Assembly: GCA_021808425.1 (NCBI GenBank)
Contig: JAKBBS010000035.1
Span: 1 to 23,961, forward strand
Length of the DNA stretch: 23,961 bases
Source: Actinomycetes bacterium
GTDB taxonomy: Bacteria > Actinomycetota > Acidimicrobiia > Acidimicrobiales > Palsa-688
Reading direction: 5' to 3'
A program made the position numbers and the translations under genes. This document shows positions 1 to 7,772 of the stretch, one piece after another. Position 1 is the first letter of the stretch; the number at the start of each line of letters is the position of its first letter. Under the pieces are notes generated by a model. That model did not search any database. It had not been told where the DNA came from and was given only the letters and a program-made list of their open reading frames with translations.

Positions 1-44
1 GGACCCTCGCAAAAGCGAACAACCCTTGTGGCTACTGGGAAAAG

Positions 45-118
45 TGGAGACGATGGGACTCGAACCCACGACCCCCTGCTTGCAAAGCAGGTGCTCTAGC
101 CGACTGAGCTACGTCCCC
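45..118 (-). tRNA. tRNA-Ala (anticodon UGC)
   Basis: Read on the minus strand, the sequence folds as a full cloverleaf. The acceptor arm GGGGACG pairs with CGTCTCC with one G-U pair. The D arm contains AGCTCAGTCGGCTAGAGC. The anticodon stem CCTGC/GCAGG encloses the loop TTTGCAA, giving anticodon TGC (alanine). The T arm contains GGGTTCGAGTCCC. The discriminator base is A at position 45, and no encoded CCA follows (the next bases read CTT). Confidence 0.96.
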
Positions 119-159
119 GGATCGGATATTTCGTCTCACCTTTACGACTCGACTCCTCC

Positions 160-165
160 ACTATA
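160..165 (-). promoter_or_regulatory. Candidate -10 box for tRNA-Ala
   Basis: On the minus strand TATAGT lies about 40 nt upstream of the mature tRNA 5' end, a normal distance for a tRNA leader. No convincing -35 hexamer is visible. Motif match only. Confidence 0.4.
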
Positions 166-215
166 GCCCGAGCGTCCTCCCGGAAACTCCAAGAGCAGTC
201 GCATGGACGACGAGA

Positions 216-221
216 TAGGGT
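216..221 (+). promoter_or_regulatory. Candidate -10 box of the MFS gene (leaderless)
   Basis: TAGGGT fits TANNNT and ends 6 nt before the GTG at 228. That places the likely transcription start on the start codon, so the mRNA would be leaderless. No Shine-Dalgarno sequence is visible before this GTG. The -35 region is not recognisable. Confidence 0.35.
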
Positions 222-227
222 TCAAAC

Positions 228-1679
228 GTGAGGTGCATCGGGATCGGCGCGGGACCGAAACCCGTCCGCACCGAGGGGTCAAGAAGGGCCGTATTCGCCG
301 TGACGGCTGCTGGCGTCTTCATGGCATCACTGGATCTTTCCATAGTCAACATAGCGTTTCCATCTATCGAAAGCTCCTTCCCTGCGGATCGCACTTCCAC
401 CCTCACCTGGGTGATTACTGCCTATGCCATCGTCTTCGGCGCCCTACTCGTGGTAACCGGACGCATCGCAGACAGCGTTGGGCGCAAGCGCGTCTTTCTT
501 GCGGGGCTGACGGTGTTCTCCGTCGGCTCAGCTATCTGTGGCATCGCACCCGACGTTGCCTTCCTCGTCGCGGGAAGGGTCATAGAGGGCGCGGGCGCAG
601 CCGCCCTGCTGCCAGCGTCACTCGGGCTTCTCCTCGCCGCATACCCGCCGCAGCGGCGATCTCAAATCGTTGCGTTGTGGAGCGGTGTCGGGGCGCTGGC
701 GGTGGCCGCAGGTCCGAGTCTCGGTGGAGCGCTGGTCAGTCTCGACAGCTGGCGGCTCGTCTTCTACGCCAACCTACCGGTAGCAGCGGTCGCATGGCTG
801 GCGGGCCGACGCAACATTCACGAACCAGCCAGAGCCTCGGGACAAGTCAAAACAGACTTCGTCGGCGCCGCGATGGTCACCGTCGCGCTCACGTTGGTCG
901 TGCTCGGAATATCGCAAGGGTCGGTGTGGGGATGGTTCACCATTCCGATTCTGGCTTCGTTCGCTGGGTCGGCAGCTCTAGGCGTCGCGTTCATCAATCG
1001 GTGTCGCCGCGTGGCAGATCCCGTCCTGGACCTGACACTATTTCGCGACCGGGCCTTCAGCGCAGCCAACGGTGCGACTCTCCTGTATGCAATGGGCTTC
1101 TTCGCGATGTTGCTCGGAAACATCTTGTTCCTCACCTCGATATGGCGTTACTCGATCGTCACCGCTGGTCTGGCCGTCACCCCCACGCCGCTGGTCGTCT
1201 CGGTGATCGCCGGGCCTGCGGGGCGACTCGCCTCGAAAATTGGTTTCCGAGCGGTCATCGCCGCCGGAGCAACCTTCTTCGCCGGAGGCTTGACGATGCT
1301 CGCCACTCTGGTAGGCCGCCACCCTATGTACCTGGCGCGCTGGCTGCCGATTGCATTGACACTAGGAGTCGGCATCGGACTTACTTTCCCGGTGATCGGA
1401 GCTGCAGCCGTCTCGGGCCTGCCGATCGAGCGCTTCGCAGTAGGAAGCGCAGTGAATCAGACTGCCCGACAGGTCGGGGGGGCGTTCGGAGTGGCAATCC
1501 TTGCCGTGATCCTCCGCTCAGCGGCCTCGTCTAAAGCGCCGCTTAACGATTTCCGCCACCTATGGTTCTACTGTGCTGCCATGGCTGCGGCGTCTGGAGT
1601 CGTTGGGCAGCTAGTCGGGCCAAGAGATGTCGCGCGCCACGCGCACCAATCGGCGCGTTCGCCAAGCGCCACGCAGTAG
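228..1679 (+). CDS. MFS drug-efflux transporter, DHA2 (EmrB/QacA-like) family
   Basis: Predicted 483-residue inner-membrane proton antiporter of the 14-helix DHA2 family, which exports drugs or other small amphipathic compounds. Visible family marks are LDLSIVNIAFP in the first helix (about residues 35-45), motif A GRIADSVGRKR (about 78-88, with D82), and motif C-like GVGALAVAAGPSLGG followed by WRLVFYANLPVA. Many hydrophobic helices run to the C-terminus. The GTG start at 228 is chosen because a TAGGGT hexamer sits 6 nt upstream. An ATG at 321 would remove part of helix 1 and is unlikely. The gene stands alone, with the tRNA behind it and a convergent esterase gene after it. The substrate cannot be read from the sequence, and no adjacent TetR or MarR regulator is present. 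Confidence 0.9.
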   Translation: MRCIGIGAGPKPVRTEGSRRAVFAVTAAGVFMASLDLSIVNIAFPSIESSFPADRTSTLTWVITAYAIVFGALLVVTGRIADSVGRKRVFLAGLTVFSVGSAICGIAPDVAFLVAGRVIEGAGAAALLPASLGLLLAAYPPQRRSQIVALWSGVGALAVAAGPSLGGALVSLDSWRLVFYANLPVAAVAWLAGRRNIHEPARASGQVKTDFVGAAMVTVALTLVVLGISQGSVWGWFTIPILASFAGSAALGVAFINRCRRVADPVLDLTLFRDRAFSAANGATLLYAMGFFAMLLGNILFLTSIWRYSIVTAGLAVTPTPLVVSVIAGPAGRLASKIGFRAVIAAGATFFAGGLTMLATLVGRHPMYLARWLPIALTLGVGIGLTFPVIGAAAVSGLPIERFAVGSAVNQTARQVGGAFGVAILAVILRSAASSKAPLNDFRHLWFYCAAMAAASGVVGQLVGPRDVARHAHQSARSPSATQ

Positions 1680-1733
1680 CTCGCTTTGCCGGATCCGACG
1701 ACCCATGGATTGTCTTCTGCGACCGACGAGACT

Positions 1734-2795
1734 TCAGGCTCCGAGCGAAGCGAAGAAGCTCCACATAATGTGCTGAGCGGAAGGTGTCGCCCCCGAGGCC
1801 TCGGGCCAGGTGTGATTGTCTCCCTGATACACCACGACTCCCACACTGTGGCCACCTGCGCATTGCGTCCAGAGGGTCTCCGTGGCGACGCCTGCCGTAG
1901 AACTGCTCGACGCTGTAGGGCCGCAACCGTCGGCGGCACGGTACTCGGCCACCATTTGCTCGACAGTCGGCTCTGTATAGTTGTTCTGCACTATAGGCGT
2001 CCCTGAAATGGCAGTGCCCGGATCGGCGCTTCCGACCATTTCCAGCAAGGACTCTGCACCCGGGTTCGAGCAGTCAGATGTTCGAGTTGCGCCATAGACA
2101 GCTACACCAGCGAACGTCGCTGGTTCCTGGCATGCCATCATTGCGGCGAGTTTTCCACCGTTAGAGTATCCCGCTAGGTACACGGGCCCTGTCGACGCAT
2201 CGGCCTGGCTGGATTGGACGGCGACGATCACGGCGTTGACGAAAGCGACGTCGTTGATATGGTTTGTCGCCGGTGTCCCGCAGCAAGCGCCCGCGTTCCA
2301 GTTGCCGTCGATGTACTCGGGGTATACGACTATGGCGGAGTTGGTTACCTGCTGAAAGTCTGCTCGTGCGACTTCGACCGAGACCGTGGTACAACACCCC
2401 CCAAGTTCCACGACAACGGGTAGTCTGCTCGGCGGAGTGACAGCTGGCCGCTCAACCACGTATGACCGATTGATTCCGCCGACTGTCATGGAGTAGGTCC
2501 GCGTCGTCCACTGCGTTGATCCTGTGGTAACGCGGGGGGCAGTCCCTCGAGGGGTGGCTTTCGGGGCGACAGTGACTGTCGGAGCCTTATCGATTCCAAC
2601 AGAGCGGACCGTGCCAGCCACAACAGTCAGGTCGGGGGCTCCAATGAGCACCACGACAGCTATCAGGGCGACAACCGCTCCCATGCCAAGAAACGAAAGC
2701 GCTCGTGAGTTCTTCCGCTCGGCGGTCCTCCGCCAGCGGGTCTGACGACCCGGCTCGGGCGTAGCTGACGCCTGAGTAGACGGCCGGTCGGTCAC
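1734..2795 (-). CDS. Exported alpha/beta hydrolase, PHB depolymerase/feruloyl esterase-like (LpqC type)
   Basis: A 353-residue protein with a basic, cytoplasm-like N-terminus and one hydrophobic segment (about residues 34-52, SFLGMGAVVALIAVVVLIG). This suggests a signal anchor, with the catalytic domain outside the membrane. The domain from about residue 100 resembles the COG3509 esterase family. The nucleophile elbow AGYSNGG has S211. Likely triad partners are D257 in VGSADPG and H327 in GDNHTWP. Cysteine pairs at GGCC and GACCG may form disulfides, as in secreted esterases. The substrate is unknown and could be a polyester, feruloyl ester or lipid ester. The GTG start shares 4 bases (GTGA) with the stop of the upstream acyltransferase, so the two are probably translationally coupled. 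The pairing suggests acylation and deacylation of an envelope component, which is inference. Confidence 0.82.
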   Translation of the reverse strand: MTDRPSTQASATPEPGRQTRWRRTAERKNSRALSFLGMGAVVALIAVVVLIGAPDLTVVAGTVRSVGIDKAPTVTVAPKATPRGTAPRVTTGSTQWTTRTYSMTVGGINRSYVVERPAVTPPSRLPVVVELGGCCTTVSVEVARADFQQVTNSAIVVYPEYIDGNWNAGACCGTPATNHINDVAFVNAVIVAVQSSQADASTGPVYLAGYSNGGKLAAMMACQEPATFAGVAVYGATRTSDCSNPGAESLLEMVGSADPGTAISGTPIVQNNYTEPTVEQMVAEYRAADGCGPTASSSSTAGVATETLWTQCAGGHSVGVVVYQGDNHTWPEASGATPSAQHIMWSFFASLGA

Positions 2796-4003
2796 GTCCC
2801 TACCGCTTGCGCTGCGGCAATTGCGGGGCTAGTCAATATCGCAGGTGCGGGACTCACCGTCCGCCGCCTTCCTGTCAACGCGAGGCTGATGACACTCGAG
2901 CGAGCCATGGCGATACCGGCAAAAGTGACGCCGTAGAGGAAGGGGACCAAACCAAGAGCAATCAGAACTTCAACCAGGGTACCAGGAGCGCCCGCAAGCA
3001 CCCGCGTCAAGCCGGCCGATGCTGCCAGTTCGAGCACGGCCGTAAGCAGCAGCGGATGCGCCAAGTACACGCCAAACGACACATCCGATGATCGCTCGAG
3101 TCGCGCAAGACGTCTCTGTGACGCCTTTTCCGTGAACCACATCCCAAGCGCGAACTGTGACAAGGTGGCTGCAACTACCTCGACAACGTTGGCCGGCTGA
3201 AACACGGCGCTCGCCTTGATAGGAGAATATCCGAGCACCGAGATATTGAAGGCATACGTCCCGAGCCCGACGATGACTCCTGCAGCCATCAAGGCGCCAG
3301 CCGCCCGGTAATGCGAACGGACCCACGTTGACACCTCTTCGAAATGGACCGCAGCAGCAATGCCTCCGATCACGTAGAAGCTGTAGCTAAAGAGCACCGA
3401 ACTCGGATTGTCGAACCATGAAGCGAGCAGCGGAGGCCTCCACCCGTACTCGATGGCGCCCGTGAAGAGTAGTTGGACCACGCCACTCGCTGCGAGAGTC
3501 GGAATCAGAGCCTTGGGCCATCGCCGGAATGCCCACATCAGCGCGGGGAAGATCAGATAGAGCTGCATGGTCAGCAGCAGGAAGTACAGGTGGAAGTGGG
3601 CTCCGGCGTCGCCCAAGTCGACGATGAACCTACCCAGAGACCCCAAGGTGGGATGGACCTCGCCGTCAGCTACGAAGTAGATGGCGCTCCAGGCGACGTA
3701 CGGGACGAGAATGAGAGGATAACGTCGCTTCCAAAAGCCAGTCCTGCTGAGCGGCCGATGTTGGTAGCTGTATGTGAGCACGAATCCGCACAGCATCAAA
3801 AACACTGACCGTGTCACGTGAGCAACCTGCAGGACGCCATTCGCCACCAAGGACGAATCGGAGTTGGCAAATGACGTCGAGTGGACCAGAATTACGCCGC
3901 CGATCGTGAGGAAACGGACCACATCGATCGCCGCTAAATGGCCCCCACGTGGAGGTGACGCCGCGCAAACTGACGCCACCGACGCTTTCCCGTCTACCAC
4001 CAC
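2792..4003 (-). CDS. Acyltransferase family 3 (OafA/WecH-like) integral membrane protein
   Basis: Polytopic membrane protein of the acyltransferase-3 family, which O-acylates cell-surface sugars or lipids. The N-terminal family signature is present: HLAAIDVVRFLTIGGVILVHS carries the conserved Arg and the likely active-site His, and RRYPLILVPYVAWSAIYF follows. About ten hydrophobic helices are visible. The start is uncertain. The frame stays open to a GTG at 4069, but that start falls inside a perfect inverted repeat (4031-4076) and would add 22 residues lacking family character. The GTG at 4003 is preferred here and gives about 403 residues. The stop overlaps the start of the downstream esterase (GTGA). 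The acceptor substrate cannot be predicted. Confidence 0.85.
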   Translation of the reverse strand: MVVDGKASVASVCAASPPRGGHLAAIDVVRFLTIGGVILVHSTSFANSDSSLVANGVLQVAHVTRSVFLMLCGFVLTYSYQHRPLSRTGFWKRRYPLILVPYVAWSAIYFVADGEVHPTLGSLGRFIVDLGDAGAHFHLYFLLLTMQLYLIFPALMWAFRRWPKALIPTLAASGVVQLLFTGAIEYGWRPPLLASWFDNPSSVLFSYSFYVIGGIAAAVHFEEVSTWVRSHYRAAGALMAAGVIVGLGTYAFNISVLGYSPIKASAVFQPANVVEVVAATLSQFALGMWFTEKASQRRLARLERSSDVSFGVYLAHPLLLTAVLELAASAGLTRVLAGAPGTLVEVLIALGLVPFLYGVTFAGIAMARSSVISLALTGRRRTVSPAPAILTSPAIAAAQAVGT

Positions 4004-4030
4004 AAAAGACAAGATCGCCCCTGCACCTGA

Positions 4031-4076
4031 AGGGCCGGTGACCCCAAGCTGAAAGAAAGCTGAGAACACCGGCCCT
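4031..4076. repeat. Perfect 10-bp inverted repeat between hydratase and acyltransferase genes
   Basis: AGGGCCGGTG (4031-4040) and CACCGGCCCT (4067-4076) are exact reverse complements separated by 26 nt. The transcript could form a strong stem. No T-tract follows on the minus strand, so a classical intrinsic terminator is doubtful. It could attenuate read-through from the hydratase gene or act as an operator for the acyltransferase gene. A second short palindrome, CGCACGTGCG, lies at 4094-4103. Confidence 0.5.
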
Positions 4077-4113
4077 CGGGTCAGATCCCGGAGCGCACGT
4101 GCGGTGGAGTGGT

Positions 4114-4881
4114 CTACCTACCCGTCCAGCTCGGCGGACGCTTTTCGATAAAGGCCGTCAAGCCCTCCTTCATATCTTCGCTACCCATCGCCTCCGCCAT
4201 GCCCTGACCTGACAGACGCCAGCCGGTGTCCTCGTCCTCGGTCATGGCCGCGTAAATCACCAGACGGCTCGCTCGCACCGCCACAGGAGCATTCGCTTCG
4301 ATCTGACGCCCCAACTCCACTGCTGTCGACAACGCCATACCGGGCTCGCAAATGCGGTTGACTAGACCGAAATGGTAGGCGCGCTCTGCATCGATCGGAT
4401 CTCCGGTGAGCGCCAACTCCATCGCAACGTTGAACGGCACCTTGCGCGGCAGGCGGAAGAGGCCTCCTCCTGCGGCGATAAGACACCTTTTGACCTCAGG
4501 TATCCCAAAGCGCGCAGTGGTCGATGCGACGATCAGATCGCACGACAAGCAGATCTCGGTGCCGCCCGCCAGAGCCGGACCGTCGACCGCTGCAATGATC
4601 GGCTTCGTCCTTTCGCGCTTGGTGATACCGGCGAAGCCACCGCGCTCGGTGCCGAGATTCGCGGCACGGCCGGCATTGATCTCCTTTAGGTCCGCTCCGG
4701 CGGAGAATACCGGAGGCACACCTGTAAGCACCCCGAGCCATAGGGCGTCGTCGGCTTCGAGGCGATCGATCGCCGCCTCGATACCTGCGGCGACGTCTCC
4801 GTTGACAGCGTTGCGAGCTTCCGGACGGTTGATCGTGATGACGGCGATGTGGCCGTCAGTCGTGTATTCGACAGTTGCCAT
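4114..4881 (-). CDS. Enoyl-CoA hydratase/isomerase (crotonase) family protein
   Basis: A 255-residue crotonase-fold enzyme, the usual length for a monofunctional enoyl-CoA hydratase. Oxyanion-hole elements are FSAGADLK (about residues 59-66) and ALAGGTE (about 103-109). Both hydratase glutamates are present with the standard 20-residue spacing: E109 in GGTEI and E129 in GIPEV. Genuine hydration of 2-enoyl-CoA is therefore likely rather than only isomerase activity. The C-terminal EGLTAFIEKRPPSW is typical. It lies 5 nt after the SDR stop codon and is almost certainly cotranscribed with it, giving consecutive hydration and 3-hydroxyacyl dehydrogenation steps in a beta-oxidation-like pathway. 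The acyl chain specificity is not visible. Confidence 0.92.
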   Translation of the reverse strand: MATVEYTTDGHIAVITINRPEARNAVNGDVAAGIEAAIDRLEADDALWLGVLTGVPPVFSAGADLKEINAGRAANLGTERGGFAGITKRERTKPIIAAVDGPALAGGTEICLSCDLIVASTTARFGIPEVKRCLIAAGGGLFRLPRKVPFNVAMELALTGDPIDAERAYHFGLVNRICEPGMALSTAVELGRQIEANAPVAVRASRLVIYAAMTEDEDTGWRLSGQGMAEAMGSEDMKEGLTAFIEKRPPSWTGR

Positions 4882-4886
4882 TCCGA

Positions 4887-5663
4887 CTACTTGGGTCCGA
4901 GACGGGCGGCGCCGTCGATGCGGATCGTCTCGCCGTTCATGTAGCTGTTCGTTACAAGCTCCAGTGCGAGGGACGCGAATTCATCGGACTTGCCAAGGCG
5001 GTCCGGGAAGATGACGTCCTTCTTGAGCTTGTCTTTGAACGCTTCCGACGCCTCGCCGCTTCCGTAGATGGGTGTGTCTATGAGACCTGGGGCGATCGTG
5101 TTGACGCGGATTCCGACGACGCCCAGGTCCCTTGCGATCGGTAGCGTCATTCCGACGACGCCTCCTTTCGACGCCGAGTAGGCGGCCTGGCCGATCTGGC
5201 CGTCGAAGGCAGCGAGAGAGGCCGTGTTGACAATCGCCCCCCGTTCGTTGTCCGCCAGGGGCTCAGTAAGGCTCATCGCCGTGGCCGCGATGCGTATGCA
5301 GTTGAAAGTGCCGATCAAGTTGATCTGGATGACCTTCGAGAAGTACTCGAGGTTGAACGCTGACTCGTACGTGCCGTCCTTGCCTATCGTCCGGCTGGCA
5401 GCGCCGATCCCCGCACAGTTGACGAGAGTCCTGAGCGGACCGAGATCCTTGGCGGCTTCGACCGCGGCGATGACTTCTTCAGTCTTGGTCACATCCGCGC
5501 GTACGAATATTCCGCCGACCTCCTTTGCGAGAGCCTCACCTTTTTCCTCCTGCATGTCGAGCACCACGACACGGGCGCCGCGTGATGCGAGCTTCCTCAC
5601 GGTCGACTCTCCCAACCCGGAAGCGCCTCCCGTGACTATCGACGAAGTTCCTTGAATGTCCAT
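4887..5663 (-). CDS. SDR oxidoreductase, 3-hydroxyacyl-CoA dehydrogenase type II-like
   Basis: A 258-residue short-chain dehydrogenase. The nucleotide-binding motif TGGASGLG is at about residues 11-18, and D36 at the end of strand 2 (VVVLD) indicates NAD(H). NCAG is at about 82-85. The catalytic set is S149, Y162 and K166 (YSASKGG). The insert with NLEYFSKVIQINLIGTFN and the C-terminal NGETIRIDGAARLGPK resemble HSD17B10-type 3-hydroxyacyl-CoA dehydrogenases. The ATG at 5663 is supported by a -10 box exactly 7 nt upstream. With the downstream hydratase it can run two successive steps of fatty-acid, branched-chain or steroid side-chain oxidation; which one is not determined. Confidence 0.9.
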   Translation of the reverse strand: MDIQGTSSIVTGGASGLGESTVRKLASRGARVVVLDMQEEKGEALAKEVGGIFVRADVTKTEEVIAAVEAAKDLGPLRTLVNCAGIGAASRTIGKDGTYESAFNLEYFSKVIQINLIGTFNCIRIAATAMSLTEPLADNERGAIVNTASLAAFDGQIGQAAYSASKGGVVGMTLPIARDLGVVGIRVNTIAPGLIDTPIYGSGEASEAFKDKLKKDVIFPDRLGKSDEFASLALELVTNSYMNGETIRIDGAARLGPK

Positions 5664-5670
5664 GGGATTA

Positions 5671-5700
5671 ACGTTAGGCCAACCATGGCCCGTCTGTCAC
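5671..5700 (-). promoter_or_regulatory. Predicted leaderless promoter of the SDR-hydratase operon
   Basis: On the minus strand GTGACA (5700-5695, close to the -35 consensus TTGACA) and TAACGT (5676-5671, fits TANNNT) are separated by 18 nt. The -10 ends 7 nt before the ATG at 5663, so transcription probably starts on the initiation codon. This separates the SDR-hydratase unit from the upstream racemase gene. Confidence 0.55.
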
Positions 5701-5735
5701 GCTGGACCGAGGCAGCTTTCCGTGAGTTGACAAGG

Positions 5736-6848
5736 TCACCGCCAAGGTATTTCTTCACGGGACGTAGTCAGCTCCTCCAGGACTTCAGGGATCGGGGCGA
5801 CGCCTATACCCGGACCTGTCGGTACAGCGAGGTGACCGGATTCGAGCTCGAAGGGCTCGGTCACGTCACGCTGGAAGTACCGCTTTGACGCCGAGGTATC
5901 GCCGGGCAGGCTGAAACCTGGCAGCGACGCAAGCGCGACGTTCGCAGCGCGGCCGATGCCTGTCTCGAGCATTCCGCCGCACCAAACGGGCACTGCCCGC
6001 TCGAAGCACAAGTCGTGGATGACCTTGGCTTCGATGTAGCCTCCGACGCGCCCGGCCTTGATGTTGACGATCGAGCACGCCCCCCGATCGAGAGCGTCAA
6101 CCGCGACAGCTGCCCCGGTTATCGACTCGTCGAGGCAGATAGGCGTCTTCAGCCGCCGAGCGAGAGAAGCGTGGCCCGACAGGTCGTGTTCGGCGAGCGG
6201 CTGTTCTATCAACAGCAACCCGAAGCGGTCGAGCCGGGCAAGGTGCGCTGCGTCGGCGAGGGTGTAGGCGGCGTTCGCATCCACTTGGAGCGAGAGATCC
6301 GGCCCGAAATGCTCGCGCACGGCGGCCACCGGTTCCACGTCCCATCCCGGCTCGATCTTCAGTTTGACCCGAACGTAACCGTCATCAAGGTACCCGCCCA
6401 CTGCATCGACCAACGCCGGGATCGACGTCGCAATTCCTACTGACACTCCTGCTGCCACCCGCTCACGAACGCCGCCGAGAGACGAGGAAAGGCTCAGACC
6501 GGCTGCGCGCAGATCCCCGTCGAGAATCGCTGCCTCGATAGCGGCCTTCGCCATTTGGTGACCTTTGACCTCGGCTAGGATACCGCCGACGTCCTCTGCT
6601 TTTATGTCCGGGCCTGCAGCGAAGAGCCTTGGCAAGAGATGGGAGCGGATCATAGCGTGGGCACCCTCGACGTACTCTGACGAATAGAGCGGCTCGCTCA
6701 TAGCAACGCACTCGCCCCACCCAATAGAGTCCGCACCTTCGACCTCTACCAGAAGCACGTCACGCGATGTCTCGGTACCAAACGAAGTTCGGAAGGGAGT
6801 GACAAGCGGCATCGCCAAGCGATGCAGAACGACTCGCCGTACCCTCAT
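5736..6848 (-). CDS. o-Succinylbenzoate synthase / N-succinylamino acid racemase-like enolase-superfamily enzyme
   Basis: A 370-residue member of the MenC2/NSAR branch of the enolase superfamily. All catalytic elements are visible: the K-x-K pair K162/K164 (RVKLKIEPGWD), metal ligands D190 (QVDANAAY), E215 (LLIEQPL) and D240 (CLDES), and the second catalytic lysine K264 (NIKAGRVGG). Members of this group make o-succinylbenzoate for menaquinone, racemise N-succinylamino acids, or do both. Context decides the likely role. The ATG at 6848 overlaps the stop of an upstream GNAT gene (ATGA), and no other men gene is nearby. This matches the described GNAT-plus-NSAR arrangement for irreversible D- to L-amino acid conversion. 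The desuccinylase of that pathway is not in the window. Sequence upstream in the same frame is a shadow of the GNAT gene. Confidence 0.88.
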   Translation of the reverse strand: MRVRRVVLHRLAMPLVTPFRTSFGTETSRDVLLVEVEGADSIGWGECVAMSEPLYSSEYVEGAHAMIRSHLLPRLFAAGPDIKAEDVGGILAEVKGHQMAKAAIEAAILDGDLRAAGLSLSSSLGGVRERVAAGVSVGIATSIPALVDAVGGYLDDGYVRVKLKIEPGWDVEPVAAVREHFGPDLSLQVDANAAYTLADAAHLARLDRFGLLLIEQPLAEHDLSGHASLARRLKTPICLDESITGAAVAVDALDRGACSIVNIKAGRVGGYIEAKVIHDLCFERAVPVWCGGMLETGIGRAANVALASLPGFSLPGDTSASKRYFQRDVTEPFELESGHLAVPTGPGIGVAPIPEVLEELTTSREEIPWR

Positions 6849-7696
6849 TGCTGCACCGCCAGAGCCGATTGACCGAGCAGGGAACGGTGGAGTAAGCGAT
6901 AAATGCCGTCGCTGCTGATCGACGTTGCGACATAGCCGTCGGCCATGGCAGGCCCCATGACACCACGAAGTTCCAGTCGCCAACTTCGGGCGAGTCCCGG
7001 ATTCGTCCTTCGGATCGAAACAATATCCCGGGGTACCTGACAGGCGATGACCGGAGTGTCCAAAGCAGTCGGTATCCTCACCGGCTGATCGCCTACCCCC
7101 ACCTTCAGCGCCAACTGGGATTCGTAACCTCCGATGTCGCGAACAGCATCTTGGAAAAAAGGTTCCCCAGTCGACCAGTGTGCCATGCAGCGGTCCGTGT
7201 CGTCGTTTCCATTCTGGGCGTCGGGCATGGCGCCGTAGAAATTCGGGTGATAGCTCACGGCCTGCGCGCCGAGCTTCACCAAGTTGAACCAACCATTGCG
7301 GCGAGACAGCGGATCGAAAGTCCATGTGATGCCCGCTATTCCCTGCGAGGCAGCCCAGCTGCGCTGGTGGTCCTTCAGCGCCCGACCGACGCCGCTGCTT
7401 TGGAAGCCGACCGCCACGCCTGTCACGTGAGAATGCAACTCGACCACTCCATTGCGTCTGGCAAGGAAACCGACAGATGCAGCGACCAACTCCTCGCCGG
7501 AGAAAGCCCCGCCGACGTAGCCGCCCGAATGCACTAGAGCGACGAGCAGGTTGACCGGCATAGCCGTGGGCGATCCACCGCCGCCCCATATCGAAGAGAA
7601 CAATGGTTCAACCGCGGCGAGGTGATCCAGTTTCTCCAAGTTGCAGACGGCCAAGTGACCTTGATGCGATCGGCGAGCGTCTCGGTGGGTTTTCAC
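6845..7696 (-). CDS. GNAT-superfamily N-acyltransferase (COG3375-like)
   Basis: A 283-residue protein resembling the predicted GNAT family found beside NSAR/OSBS genes. The acetyl-CoA-binding region is visible at HSHVTGVAVGFQSSGVGRALKDHQRSWA, which carries a Q/R-x-x-G-x-G/A-like loop. The characteristic segment GITWTFDPLSRRNGWFNLVKLGAQAVSYHPNFYG follows. Relatives in NSAR operons succinylate D-amino acids; that donor and substrate are inferred from context, not seen. A GTG start at 7696 is used because no better start lies before the conserved domain. The stop overlaps the racemase ATG by 4 bases. The divergent phosphatase gene begins 77 bp away, so the two share a short intergenic region. 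Confidence 0.82.
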   Translation of the reverse strand: MKTHRDARRSHQGHLAVCNLEKLDHLAAVEPLFSSIWGGGGSPTAMPVNLLVALVHSGGYVGGAFSGEELVAASVGFLARRNGVVELHSHVTGVAVGFQSSGVGRALKDHQRSWAASQGIAGITWTFDPLSRRNGWFNLVKLGAQAVSYHPNFYGAMPDAQNGNDDTDRCMAHWSTGEPFFQDAVRDIGGYESQLALKVGVGDQPVRIPTALDTPVIACQVPRDIVSIRRTNPGLARSWRLELRGVMGPAMADGYVATSISSDGIYRLLHRSLLGQSALAVQQ

Positions 7697-7772
7697 TCAC
7701 GTTTACTTTGCCACAACGGGGAGTGCCCGCCTCGCTTCACGTCGGACTCGACGTTACATTCGAAGGACAATC

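Noticed and set aside
1..44. Hairpin TCGC-AAAA-GCGA downstream of the tRNA as a terminator
   Set aside because: The stem is only 4 bp and lacks a T-tract in the minus-strand direction.
203..1534. Long open frame overlapping the MFS gene in another phase
   Set aside because: Its translation is Arg/Ser/His-rich without domains, while the overlapping frame gives a clear DHA2 transporter.
6849..7589. N-terminal 247-residue extension of the racemase frame
   Set aside because: It is the alternate frame of the GNAT gene. The enolase fold begins exactly at the ATG at 6848, which also gives ATGA coupling.
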